From contig JAJEGS010000024.1 of NCBI GenBank assembly GCA_022819745.1, positions 124,001 through 188,000 of the forward strand: DNA of 64,000 bases. Direction: 5' to 3'. The notes under the pieces were generated by a model, which saw nothing but the letters and a program-made list of their open reading frames with translations, was not told the origin of the DNA and made no database searches. Positions 16,524-24,554 of this stretch are shown one piece after another (position 1 is the stretch's first letter; every line of letters begins with the position of its first letter). The DNA is from Candidatus Latescibacterota bacterium. Its GTDB lineage: Bacteria > Latescibacterota > UBA2968 > UBA8231. The position numbers were made by a program, and so were the translations under genes.

Positions 16524-17285
16524 ATGACTGACAACGCGCTACCGGACGAACCTTCGCGCCGAAAAATCATGATGATACTCAAGCCGGAAGATATCGAAGC
16601 CTTGCGTTTCGATGAAGACGGCCCTGATCTCCTGCTCAACGAAGAGGTGCATATACTATCTTCACAGCCCTCGAAACCCGACCCGGATGTGCAACATTTG
16701 ATTGACCAAGGGCTCGTGAAGTCGGGGGCCGTATTGGTCCAAAATCCCTTCGACAAGAGTCTGTACCAGGACAAGTCGGAGGCGGTGGAGCAGTTCGCAC
16801 TAGACAAATACCTGCATTTTTCTACGCTCTGCGGGCTCTTGGGTGCCCGCGAGGTCGAGATCAAGCAGATTAGACGAAAAAAAGGGAAACGTGAAACCAC
16901 CCTTTCGGTTGAAGGAGGCATACCTAAAGTCGGAGGGGAGGGGAGCAGAGATTCTAAAGAGTTGGAATCATTCAGCAGCCAACTGACTTTGAAAGACGAA
17001 TTCGAGGGAGGCAAGCCGGAGGTGGAGGCGGCTACCGAACTCCTACAGCGAACCGGCTTATCGGGCGATGCTAATATGCGTGGGCTACTCAACATATTCC
17101 AGAGTCAGAACATCAAGATAAAACGCCGGATGCTTGAGTTGAATTTGACGACCGAGGTGCATAGAAACCTCAAGGTACTGGCCAATCTCAAGGTGCCCAA
17201 ATTTCTAGCATCGCTGGAGGCCGACTACGATAGCAAAGTACAAGAGCAGACGGATTACACCTTAAATATCGTAGTAAAGTTCTGA
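16524..17285 (+). CDS. Soluble protein of unknown family in the GTPase island
   Basis: A protein of 253 residues. I chose the ATG at 16524 because GGAG lies 6 bases ahead of it; an in-frame ATG at 16512 is the alternative. The N-terminal third is acidic and helical, from residue 1 to about 85. The middle and end alternate charged amphipathic strands (GKRETTLSVEGG, LESFSSQLTLKDE, then EQTDYTLNIVVKF at the terminus). No signal peptide or membrane helix is seen. The amphipathic strand pattern could suit a lipid- or protein-binding beta-sandwich, but that is only a guess. No known domain is recognised. Confidence 0.6.
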   Translation: MTDNALPDEPSRRKIMMILKPEDIEALRFDEDGPDLLLNEEVHILSSQPSKPDPDVQHLIDQGLVKSGAVLVQNPFDKSLYQDKSEAVEQFALDKYLHFSTLCGLLGAREVEIKQIRRKKGKRETTLSVEGGIPKVGGEGSRDSKELESFSSQLTLKDEFEGGKPEVEAATELLQRTGLSGDANMRGLLNIFQSQNIKIKRRMLELNLTTEVHRNLKVLANLKVPKFLASLEADYDSKVQEQTDYTLNIVVKF

Positions 17286-17357
17286 ATTAACTCTCCATGG
17301 GCTTGAATATCAAGAACAATAGCGTCAGGCGGCTAGTTCTCCACCGGAAATGAGCAG

Positions 17358-17801
17358 ATGTCGTTTCACAGAGTATTGGAAGGTCTTCAGGCTGTCGGTG
17401 AACTGCTGATCAAGCGGGGCTCAGCCATGGGGCCGCTGGTCCCTTCTATCATCGTGCTGGCCCCAGGGTTTGTCGTTGCGGCTTGGTTTTTTCGATCAAC
17501 AGCTATGATCAAAGGTGTTCCTATCATCAGCGTCTTGTTCGTGGTAGCAGCCCTCGGGATCGTGATTGACTATCACCGCCGCTACGCGTTTTTTGCAAAA
17601 AACGACCCAGACAGGTTGCAGTCGGAGGAGTACCGATACAAAACGGCGCAGATGCGGATGATCGCAGCTAAGGAGTTACAGCATCCAATTCCCGAAGATG
17701 AGCTTCCAGACCCGAAGGAAAAGCCGGACGCGCCTAGACCGTCGTCTGAAGGAGACGAACCACCAGCCTCAACCAATACAGATGAGGAAAAGATCGCATG
17801 A
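17358..17801 (+). CDS. Two-helix membrane protein with proline-rich acidic tail
   Basis: A protein of 147 residues. Two hydrophobic helices lie at about residues 27-44 (VPSIIVLAPGFVVAAWFF) and 52-68 (VPIISVLFVVAALGIVI). A charged helix follows (SEEYRYKTAQMRMIAAKEL), then a disordered acidic tail (KEKPDAPRPSSEGDEPP). The stop overlaps the next start as ATGA. A fragment of a homologous tail survives at 13317-13445. Family not recognised. Membership of the island operon is supported by spacing and strand. Confidence 0.65.
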   Translation: MSFHRVLEGLQAVGELLIKRGSAMGPLVPSIIVLAPGFVVAAWFFRSTAMIKGVPIISVLFVVAALGIVIDYHRRYAFFAKNDPDRLQSEEYRYKTAQMRMIAAKELQHPIPEDELPDPKEKPDAPRPSSEGDEPPASTNTDEEKIA

Positions 17802-18154
17802 AATCCTATCTCTTTACGTTTAGCCAACCCTGCACGCAGGCGCAGGCGCACGATGTTCTCAACAACACTGAGGGAGTTCAAACGTGGATTGCGCCGTTTC
17901 CATACTCCGCCATCCTCGTCTCCAGACTCAATGCCCAGGACCTCAGTGCCATTCTTCGCGAGCGCCTGCCCAACGTGTGGTTCATGGTCGCAGAAATGGA
18001 CCCCCAGACCGTGAATGGCTGGCTGCCCGGAAATCTCTGGGAATACGTAAACGATCCGCAGAAGGCGTGGTCCCAGCAATTGATCAGGACTATCGCCGAT
18101 CCAAAGTATCTCCGTCGTCCCGTCGCCGATGCCGACAGAATGACGGGGACGTAG
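17798..18154 (+). CDS. Small protein translationally coupled to the membrane protein, unknown family
   Basis: A protein of 118 residues starting with MKSYLFTFSQPCTQAQAHDV and continuing through a second strand-helix unit (AILVSRLNAQDLSAILRERL) and a third strand (NVWFMVAEMD). The alternation suggests a compact alpha/beta ferredoxin-like fold, as in SinR/Cas2-like small proteins, but this is only a pattern impression. The ATG overlaps the preceding stop. It ends 2 bp before the acetyltransferase start. Confidence 0.6.
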   Translation: MKSYLFTFSQPCTQAQAHDVLNNTEGVQTWIAPFPYSAILVSRLNAQDLSAILRERLPNVWFMVAEMDPQTVNGWLPGNLWEYVNDPQKAWSQQLIRTIADPKYLRRPVADADRMTGT

Positions 18155-18156
18155 AG

Positions 18157-18780
18157 ATGCCTAGCCCGATCCGTTTGGGCTTCGCAGGCACCATGTCGCC
18201 TTCCCTCAAAAGCCACACCGTCCACCTGCACACGCCCCGCCTGCACCTGCGTCCCATGACCGACGCCGATTGGGACATCTTGCTGCGTTGGAACCAAGAT
18301 CCCGACGTGTTGTATTACGCCGATGGCGCGGATGTGGCGGCCTATACGCTCGACCAGATCAAGCGCATCTACAGCGGCATCTCTCAAGCCGCCTTCTGTT
18401 TTATCGCCGAACTCGACGGCCAGCCCATCGCCGAGGCTTGGTTGCAGGCCATGAATCTGTCGCGCATTATCGAAGCCCACCCCGGCTGCGACTGCCGCCG
18501 CATTGACGTGTCGATTGGCGAGAAGCAGTACTGGAATAAAGGCTTAGGGACTGAAATTATCCGTGCGTTAGTCGATTTCGGTTTTGCCGAGGAGAAGGCC
18601 GATTTTATCTTCGCCTGCGACATTGCCGATTACAACCCCCGTAGCCGCGCCGCGTTTGCCAAAGTGGGCTTCCGCGTCGTGGACCACATCGACCAGCCGC
18701 CCGGCGGTAAGGCGCGCTCTATCTGCGACATGCGCATCGCCCAAACCGAGTGGGCAGTAGGTGCCAATCCACTGCCCTGA
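18157..18780 (+). CDS. GNAT-family N-acetyltransferase (RimJ/RimL-like)
   Basis: A protein of 207 residues from the ATG at 18157; an in-frame ATG at 18193 is the alternative and would drop an unconserved leader. The GNAT fold is clear. The opening is HTPRLHLRPMTDADWDILLR. A beta-4 strand follows, then the acetyl-CoA loop in KQYWNKGLGTEIIRALVDFG. The late motif is NPRSRAAFAKVGFRVV. Known relatives acetylate protein N-termini, aminoglycosides or small amines. It sits 2 bp after the island's last gene on the same strand, so it may be the final gene of that operon or a chromosomal gene fused to it. Confidence 0.88.
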   Translation: MPSPIRLGFAGTMSPSLKSHTVHLHTPRLHLRPMTDADWDILLRWNQDPDVLYYADGADVAAYTLDQIKRIYSGISQAAFCFIAELDGQPIAEAWLQAMNLSRIIEAHPGCDCRRIDVSIGEKQYWNKGLGTEIIRALVDFGFAEEKADFIFACDIADYNPRSRAAFAKVGFRVVDHIDQPPGGKARSICDMRIAQTEWAVGANPLP

Positions 18781-18798
18781 GTGGTTTTTCAATTGAGT

Positions 18799-20208
18799 CT
18801 ATTTATTCAAAAATGTCGCGATGTCGTTTGGGTCCCAAAGGTGGAGGTGTGGGTCGCGGAGATTTTTTAGGGTGTCGGTAAATCCGGATTTGGAGGCGAT
18901 AAGATAAAAAGCGTTCTCGGTTGGGAACTTTTGTGCGCGTTGTTTGAGAGTCTGCAGAACGTCGGTGCCGACAGGGGTGGATGTCCATTTGCATTCGACA
19001 AAGAGAGTTTGCCGGGTTTCGGAGTTGAGGGCGACGAGGTCTATTTCGCTTTGTCGGTCCCACCAGCGTCCGATTCGGTGAAAGTAGAAGGGGGCGCGGT
19101 TGTGAAGGTTGAGTTTGAGCAAGAGTTCTCGCGTGATATTTTCGAAGGCAAAGCCCATAAATTCCGCTACGCAAGTATTGAGGCGATTGAGAAAATACGG
19201 AAAGTTGCCCGATTCGTAGATACTCAATTGACGGTAGATGAATCGCATCCAGAAAGTGATAAAGGGGTCGCGGATTTTATAGCGACTTTTTTTGGTTTTC
19301 CAAGATTGCTCGGTAATGGGCACTTCGCGTTCGATGAGGTCAAACAGGTCGGACAATTCGCGCAGGTATTTGGACAAGCTAGTGGCCGGCAGTCCGGCGG
19401 GGCCGGCGATTTCAGAACGGCGGGTTTTTCCAGTGGCGATGGCTTCGAGGATTGCCAAATAGGTGTGGGCAGTGCTGCCAAATTCGGAGAGGATGATATC
19501 GCGCATTTCATTGCGAAAGGGGGCAAAGGGGGTGAACAGCGCTTGATGGAGAATTTGTCGGATGGTGCTGCCGCCCAATTCCATGCTTTCTATAATTTCG
19601 TAATACCGGGGCATGCCACCAAAGATGCCGTAAAGGGTAAGTATGTCTGTGGGCGATTGAAAGCCGAGGTCTGTAGTGATTTGATAGATGGCTTCGATGG
19701 GTAAAGGGCTGAGATCAATTTCCCGGGTGAGACGACCGTAGAGGGGTTCTTTGGCGTCTTGGAAAACTTTTTTCATCAGGCCCACGACAGAACCTATGGC
19801 AATGAGATGTATGCTGGATTGTTTGTGCCATGTGTCCCACACGCCTTGGAGGGTGGAATAGATGGCGGGATCGACAGTGAGAAAGTTTTGAAATTCATCA
19901 AAGACGACGATCAGGTGCCGGCGCTGGGTTTCGGCAAAGAGGAAAACGAAAAAGTCCTGCCAATTTGTAAATGTGGGTGCGTGGGCAATGTGCGATTTAA
20001 GGGTCGCCGAAAATTCGGCGAGGAGGGCATTTGCGGGGCGTTTTTCAACAAAAAAATAGATGCCGCGATTCTGGATATGTTGACGCACGAGTTCTGTTTT
20101 TCCCACACGCCGTCGCCCAAAGATCGCGGTGAATTGAGAAAATTGTGCAGATCTTTCGGTGAGGTCGCGAAGAAGTGCCAGTTCTGTTTCTCGGTCGTAG
20201 AATTTCAT
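18799..20208 (-). CDS. AAA+ ATPase with C-terminal DUF234 nuclease-like domain
   Basis: A protein of 469 residues. Walker A is FGRRRVGKTELVRQ and Walker B LIVVFDEFQN. A winged-helix region follows (SLSKYLRELSDLFDLIEREV). The C-terminal DUF234 domain carries SEIDLVAL and LFVECKW, resembling the acidic and lysine residues of PD-(D/E)xK nucleases. I place the start at 20208 (MKFYDRETEL), after GAGAGA; an upstream extension of 19 residues is poorly supported. Known members are abundant in archaea and anaerobic bacteria, often as mobile, stand-alone genes of unknown role. A hairpin palindrome lies just upstream. Confidence 0.9.
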   Translation of the reverse strand: MKFYDRETELALLRDLTERSAQFSQFTAIFGRRRVGKTELVRQHIQNRGIYFFVEKRPANALLAEFSATLKSHIAHAPTFTNWQDFFVFLFAETQRRHLIVVFDEFQNFLTVDPAIYSTLQGVWDTWHKQSSIHLIAIGSVVGLMKKVFQDAKEPLYGRLTREIDLSPLPIEAIYQITTDLGFQSPTDILTLYGIFGGMPRYYEIIESMELGGSTIRQILHQALFTPFAPFRNEMRDIILSEFGSTAHTYLAILEAIATGKTRRSEIAGPAGLPATSLSKYLRELSDLFDLIEREVPITEQSWKTKKSRYKIRDPFITFWMRFIYRQLSIYESGNFPYFLNRLNTCVAEFMGFAFENITRELLLKLNLHNRAPFYFHRIGRWWDRQSEIDLVALNSETRQTLFVECKWTSTPVGTDVLQTLKQRAQKFPTENAFYLIASKSGFTDTLKNLRDPHLHLWDPNDIATFLNK

Positions 20209-20224
20209 TATTATTCTCTCAATA

Positions 20225-20244
20225 ATTATTCTTTTTAGAATAAT
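20225..20244. promoter_or_regulatory. AT-rich palindrome between divergent genes
   Basis: ATTATTCT (20225-20232), four T, then AGAATAAT (20237-20244) form a perfect 8-bp inverted repeat in the 56-bp gap between the DUF234 ATPase (minus) and the oxidoreductase (plus). It lies about 17 bp upstream of the ATPase start and could be an operator for autoregulation or a shared control site. Confidence 0.45.
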
Positions 20245-20264
20245 AGACATGGAGACAAGTGTCA

Positions 20265-21323
20265 ATGCAAAACAAGCCTGCTAAACGACCTATGCGCCTA
20301 GTCATCTTGTCGTACAGCCATCACGGCCGCGGCATCGGCCAGACCGTGCGCGCTTTGGGACACGATATAATCGGGGTCATGGACGGGGAAGAAGGCCCGC
20401 GCCAACAACTTGCAGAGATTTTCCAATGTCCAGGCTTTGCCACAGCGGGCGAATGCCTCGACGTCGCGCAGCCCGACGCGGCCCTAGTCGCTGGCAAGCA
20501 CATTGAAATGCCAGATCACGTGCAGGCCTGCGTCGATCGGCGCATTCCCTACCTGCTCGACAAACCCTTTGCCGATTGCGCTGCTCGGCTTCGCCCCGCG
20601 GCCGAAGCTTCGGCCAAACACGAGGTCTTCAGCGCCCTCACTCTGCCCAACCGCGCCAGCCGCATCGTCGCCACGGTGGAGCGTCTGTTAGCTGACGGCA
20701 CGCTGGGCGATGTGGTCCAGTATAGCTGCCGCCTCAATAACGGCCCACCCTCGCGCTACGACCCGACGCCCTCGGCTTGGCACAACTATCCGGCCATTTC
20801 CGGCGGCGGCAGTTGGGCCGTAGAGGCGGCCCACGGCATTGACACTTTCCTACAATTCGTCGGCGAGCAGACGGTCCACGTGGTCGGTGCCATCATGTCC
20901 AATGCCACCCACGGCCGTATAGTGGAGGATATTGGTTTGGGAATGCTGCGCACGGATGGGGGTGTGACCGGCGTTATCGAAAGCGGCTACGCCTATCCGT
21001 CAGGAGTGCGCAGCGGCGACCATTTCTTCCGTTTTATCGGCACCCGCGCCATGGTTTTCCAGCAGTACGGCAAAGAGGGGGAGCCGCTCATCGAAGTCCA
21101 TACTACCGAAGGCGTGCAATTCAGTGAGGATTTGTCGCACGGTGAGCGCATGACGACCATTGTCGATCAAGCCCTGACCGCTTTGGCGGATGGGCGGCCC
21201 TTCACACCGAATATCGACCAAGCTGTGCGCATTCTCGAAATACAGGACGCAGTGTACGACCACGCCCGCCGAAATCCGCTGACCAACGGCCCACATCCCA
21301 TGGGCACCCCGCCTAGCATCTAA
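20265..21323 (+). CDS. Gfo/Idh/MocA-family oxidoreductase
   Basis: A protein of 352 residues (GTG at 20259 is a near alternative start; GGAG lies at 20251-20254). An N-terminal Rossmann domain contains LVILSYSHHGRG in place of the usual GxGxxG. The family dinucleotide-site signature follows as RRIPYLLDKPFADC (the DKP is the usual EKP). The C-terminal alpha/beta substrate domain has AVEAAHGIDTFLQFVG. Known members oxidise or reduce sugars and cyclitols with NAD(P). The unusual dinucleotide loop (SYSHHGRG) may alter cofactor handling. The stop overlaps the stop of the convergent HicB-like gene by four bases. Confidence 0.88.
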   Translation: MQNKPAKRPMRLVILSYSHHGRGIGQTVRALGHDIIGVMDGEEGPRQQLAEIFQCPGFATAGECLDVAQPDAALVAGKHIEMPDHVQACVDRRIPYLLDKPFADCAARLRPAAEASAKHEVFSALTLPNRASRIVATVERLLADGTLGDVVQYSCRLNNGPPSRYDPTPSAWHNYPAISGGGSWAVEAAHGIDTFLQFVGEQTVHVVGAIMSNATHGRIVEDIGLGMLRTDGGVTGVIESGYAYPSGVRSGDHFFRFIGTRAMVFQQYGKEGEPLIEVHTTEGVQFSEDLSHGERMTTIVDQALTALADGRPFTPNIDQAVRILEIQDAVYDHARRNPLTNGPHPMGTPPSI

Positions 21324-21547
21324 TGATGCTGGTCAGTAGGTATGCCTTCTCCAATCTCCAGCAGATGCGCAACGAGAAGATCAACAGCATTTTCTAAATT
21401 CTCTAAAGCCTCTTTCCCGGTATATCCCCAACTGGCAGCCCCTTTATGTTCTAGCTCGGGAATATAGGCTCGCCAGACCGCTTTCTCATCGGGCTCATCG
21501 GGCCACTTGTCTTGCTCTAAAACAGCCTTAAACAAATACGTTTTCAT
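21320..21547 (-). CDS. Orphan HicB-like protein
   Basis: A protein of 75 residues with the partial RNase-H-like fold of HicB antitoxins: MKTYLFKAVLEQDKWPD, then WRAYIPELEHKGAASWGYT, then GKEALENLENAVDLLVAHL. HicB normally sits beside HicA, a toxin of about 60 residues. No such frame is present on either side: upstream 21548-21596 is too short and downstream is the oxidoreductase. No C-terminal DNA-binding domain is present. It is therefore a solitary member; whether it still regulates anything is unknown. Confidence 0.8.
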   Translation of the reverse strand: MKTYLFKAVLEQDKWPDEPDEKAVWRAYIPELEHKGAASWGYTGKEALENLENAVDLLVAHLLEIGEGIPTDQHH

Positions 21548-21596
21548 ACCAACCCAAATGTGAAGTGGGCCAGCCGCGACGCCTGCGGTGCGGAGG

Positions 21597-22748
21597 CTAT
21601 AGCCGCTTGTACAGTTGAATAGTTCGCTGGGCCGCGTCTTCCCACGTGAAGGCTGAGGCCCGTTGGCGTCCTTGGTGTGATAGCCGTTGGCGGAGTGCGG
21701 AATTGGTCAGTAGGTGCTGCATGCCGGCGGCGATGGACGCGACGTCGAGCGGATCGACGAGTACCGCATCTTCTCCGGCGACTTCGGCCAGTGACGAACA
21801 GTTCGACGTGAGCACCGGACAGCCGCTGGCCATTGCTTCGAGCACGGGCAACCCGAATCCCTCTATCAGCGATGGAAAGGCGAAAAAGAGCGCGTGGGCA
21901 AAACAGGCGCGGATTTGCTCGTCGCTGAGTTGGCCGGCGAGGAGCACCCGGTCGCTCAGGCCGAGTTGATGCGCCAGGCGCACGAGCGCGGGATTGCCCT
22001 CGCCGCGGCCGGCGAATACGAGCGCGAGATCGGGATGGTCCGGGGCGACTTGGGCAAAGGCGCGCACCAGCCGAGGCAGGTTTTTGTACGGCAAGCTGTT
22101 GCCCAAGCCAAAGGCAAAAGGCCGTTTTGCAAGACCGTCGAGAATATCCCGCTGCACACGGTCTTGGTCGGTCGCATGGCCCAAGTCAAACTGGGCCGGT
22201 TCCGCGTTGCCCGAGTGCCAGGCGGATGCTACGCCGTGGAGGACGGCGGTTACTTTGTCGGCGGGGACGCCGTGGTTGAGCGCAGCTTGGCGCGTACTGG
22301 CGGAGACGGCAACGATGTGGTCGGCTGTGGCGATGGCTCGGCGGATACCCAAGCTCCCGAGCGACCCCTTGACCCACCGCCGCCAGCGCCGTCCGTCGCA
22401 GAGGTAAGAATGATCCACCCAAATCAGGTCGTGTAAGGTGATGACGACGCGCCGGGCGCGCACGCCGATGGGGAGAAAGTGGTACAGGGAGTGGTACACG
22501 TCGGCGTCGAGCCCGTTGATGACCCGGGCACCGGCGAGGATGTTGTGCGGTGAGGAAATGTCGTGCGGTGAGAAAATCTCCCTGAAATTGGCCTGATCGG
22601 CGATAGGGCCGTGGCGCGATGGCCGGCGGACGACGATGTACTCGTTTTCGCGGTCTAGCTTGGCGATGTGGCTGACGAGGTCGGCGGCGTAGCGGCCGAG
22701 GCTGGTGGGCACGTCGCGCAGAGAGCGAGCGTCGATGCAGATCCTCAT
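21597..22748 (-). CDS. Glycosyltransferase family 4
   Basis: A protein of 383 residues with GT-B fold. The N-terminal domain begins MRICIDARSLRDVPTSLGRY. The C-terminal nucleotide-sugar domain has the donor-binding EGFGLPVLEAMASGCPVLTS (E-x7-E), followed by GEDAVLVDPLDVASIA. It transfers a sugar from an activated donor to a lipid or glycan acceptor; both are unknown. The start overlaps the stop of the DUF3047 gene as ATGA, making it the last gene of a four-gene operon for a membrane lipid or glycolipid. Confidence 0.93.
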   Translation of the reverse strand: MRICIDARSLRDVPTSLGRYAADLVSHIAKLDRENEYIVVRRPSRHGPIADQANFREIFSPHDISSPHNILAGARVINGLDADVYHSLYHFLPIGVRARRVVITLHDLIWVDHSYLCDGRRWRRWVKGSLGSLGIRRAIATADHIVAVSASTRQAALNHGVPADKVTAVLHGVASAWHSGNAEPAQFDLGHATDQDRVQRDILDGLAKRPFAFGLGNSLPYKNLPRLVRAFAQVAPDHPDLALVFAGRGEGNPALVRLAHQLGLSDRVLLAGQLSDEQIRACFAHALFFAFPSLIEGFGLPVLEAMASGCPVLTSNCSSLAEVAGEDAVLVDPLDVASIAAGMQHLLTNSALRQRLSHQGRQRASAFTWEDAAQRTIQLYKRL

Positions 22749-23494
22749 GGGGGGAGGCCGGCGCAGTAGTTGGGAATGTGCGCTAGCGCCGCTCGCGGCC
22801 AGACCCGGAAGTCAGCGTAGGCGGCTGCGGCGTACCCCTGAGTCGAATTGGCATCGGTGAGCAAGGCAATGCCAATGGTTTTTTTTGGCAGTTTGGACGA
22901 CAAAATGCGCTCGTGATCCTTTTCTAGATTGACCCATTCCTGGAGCCATTGTCCCAACTTCTCCGGTCCACTTTGGAGCACGACAAACCAAGGGCGGGCA
23001 ATGCCTTTGCGGCGAGAGACGGTCCCCGGGGCCAAGGTCGTGCTCCACACGTATTTGATCTGTCGCGGGATGCCGAGGAGGTTGCGCGAAAAAATGACGT
23101 GTACCCCAGCGGCGCTGTCGTTGGTCTCGGTGTAGCGCTCGTCGCCCCCCGGCGGTAGGGCGTCGGCGCGCCAGCACCAAGTCATAATTGGATATTGCCG
23201 GGGATCCCAGTGGAATCGCTTCATGAGGACGACCGAGTGGCCGGTGTCTTGGGCGGCTAGGTAGCGGCGGCCGTTGGCCTCGCGGACGGCGTAGAGCTTG
23301 GGCTTGTCGTTGTCCTTGCTGCGCCAGCGCCAGTCACGAGGCAGGCTGTCTAAGGGCGTGGAGGCAAAGTCTTCGATAACGATGTAGGGAGGGGCTTCGT
23401 GCTCGCCTCCAGTCGGAGGTGTATCTTGGGCAGAGGCAGTGTAGAGAGAGAGGACGCAGCAGCCCGCTAGGCCAGCGAGTATGTGTCGACGCAT
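22745..23494 (-). CDS. DUF3047-family exported protein
   Basis: A protein of 249 residues with a signal peptide (hydrophobic residues 5-22, ending ASAQD). The mature domain matches DUF3047: VIEDFASTPLDSLPRDW near the start, VVLMKRFHWDPRQYPIMTWC, then AAGVHVIFSRNL and IKYVWSTTLAPGT. The family's biochemical role is not established. It is coupled by ATGA to the glycosyltransferase gene and follows the UPF0104 gene by 28 bp, so a function in envelope lipid or glycan assembly is inferred. Confidence 0.88.
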   Translation of the reverse strand: MRRHILAGLAGCCVLSLYTASAQDTPPTGGEHEAPPYIVIEDFASTPLDSLPRDWRWRSKDNDKPKLYAVREANGRRYLAAQDTGHSVVLMKRFHWDPRQYPIMTWCWRADALPPGGDERYTETNDSAAGVHVIFSRNLLGIPRQIKYVWSTTLAPGTVSRRKGIARPWFVVLQSGPEKLGQWLQEWVNLEKDHERILSSKLPKKTIGIALLTDANSTQGYAAAAYADFRVWPRAALAHIPNYCAGLPP

Positions 23495-23522
23495 TGCTCT
23501 ATCTCTTGTGTGTGGCGCGGGG

Positions 23523-24554
23523 TCAGCGCGGGTTTTCTTGTTCCTGAAACATGGTTAAGTCCGTCGCAGGGCGGCGCTGGAGCGCGGTGCGGCTCATGTA
23601 GCTGAGGCAGGTCCAGCCGATGAAGATCCAGAACACGCGGCGCAGGCGGCGCGTAAGACCCAAGGACAGGCCGAGAGATGGATCCAACCCTAAGCTGGAG
23701 AATAGGAATACGAGGCTGCCTTCCATGACCCCGATATTGGAGGGCATGAAGAAGAACAGTCCGTTGATAACCGCGCCCAAGGCGTTGAGTAGAAAACAAA
23801 ACCAAAAACCAACGCCCGCGTCCAGTGCCCAGAGGATGGCGTAGGTCTCACAGGTACCCATAAACCAGCCGATGCTCTGAAAGAACAAGGCGCGTAGGAA
23901 GCGGGTGCGGTGGGTGCGGTAAAAGGTGCCGATATTGGTGTCGATGCGCGCCGCGCGCCCCATATTGCGCTCGATCAGGTCGGTGCGCAGGCCGGCCGAG
24001 CGGAGCAGCTTGAGTAGGGACGTGAACATGCGCTCTTGACGCTTGTAGAAGACCCAGAAGGCCGCCAAGCTGACAATGAGCAAACCGGCGAAAAAGACCC
24101 GGTATTCCAAGGGAATAAGCTCGGACACGTCGTGGTAGTAAAACAACAGCCCAAGGCCGAGGATGGTAAAGGACAGGCCGACCGCAATTTGCGCGGTTTT
24201 GTCAACGACCACCGAGGCCATGCCGCGCGGGCCGGGCGTCCGGTGGGTGAGCAAATAGGCCTTGACCGGCTCGCCGCCGAGATTGGCCAGCGGCGTGAGT
24301 TGATTGACCGCCTCGCCAGCGAGTTTGGCCGCAAAAAGGGTGAGCAACCTCGGTTTGAAGGCGTCGGGCGGAAAGGCGAAGTTCCAAGCGATGGTGTTGG
24401 AAAGATGCCAAGCGCACGAGGGCAGCAACAGCAGGGGGAATACCCACTTGATCGCGTCTAGATGGTGAAGGACCTCATCAACCCCAAGCTCGCCGACGAG
24501 ATAGCCCAGCAGCAGGAAGCCCAAGGCGACCATGGAAATTTGCAAGGCTCTCAC
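23523..24554 (-). CDS. UPF0104 / lysylphosphatidylglycerol-synthase-like integral membrane protein
   Basis: A protein of 343 residues with about eight hydrophobic segments and the UPF0104 (AglD/YbhN-like) signature. The central block is AKLAGEAVNQLTPLANLGGE followed by PVKAYLL, and the later block is NALGAVINGLFFFMPSNIGV. The start is a GTG at 24554 that overlaps the upstream stop as GTGA, with GAGAGGAAG ahead of it. An upstream in-frame ATG would run far into the preceding gene. Known relatives flip or modify phospholipids. Here it follows a CDP-alcohol phosphatidyltransferase, supporting a phospholipid role. Confidence 0.88.
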   Translation of the reverse strand: MRALQISMVALGFLLLGYLVGELGVDEVLHHLDAIKWVFPLLLLPSCAWHLSNTIAWNFAFPPDAFKPRLLTLFAAKLAGEAVNQLTPLANLGGEPVKAYLLTHRTPGPRGMASVVVDKTAQIAVGLSFTILGLGLLFYYHDVSELIPLEYRVFFAGLLIVSLAAFWVFYKRQERMFTSLLKLLRSAGLRTDLIERNMGRAARIDTNIGTFYRTHRTRFLRALFFQSIGWFMGTCETYAILWALDAGVGFWFCFLLNALGAVINGLFFFMPSNIGVMEGSLVFLFSSLGLDPSLGLSLGLTRRLRRVFWIFIGWTCLSYMSRTALQRRPATDLTMFQEQENPR

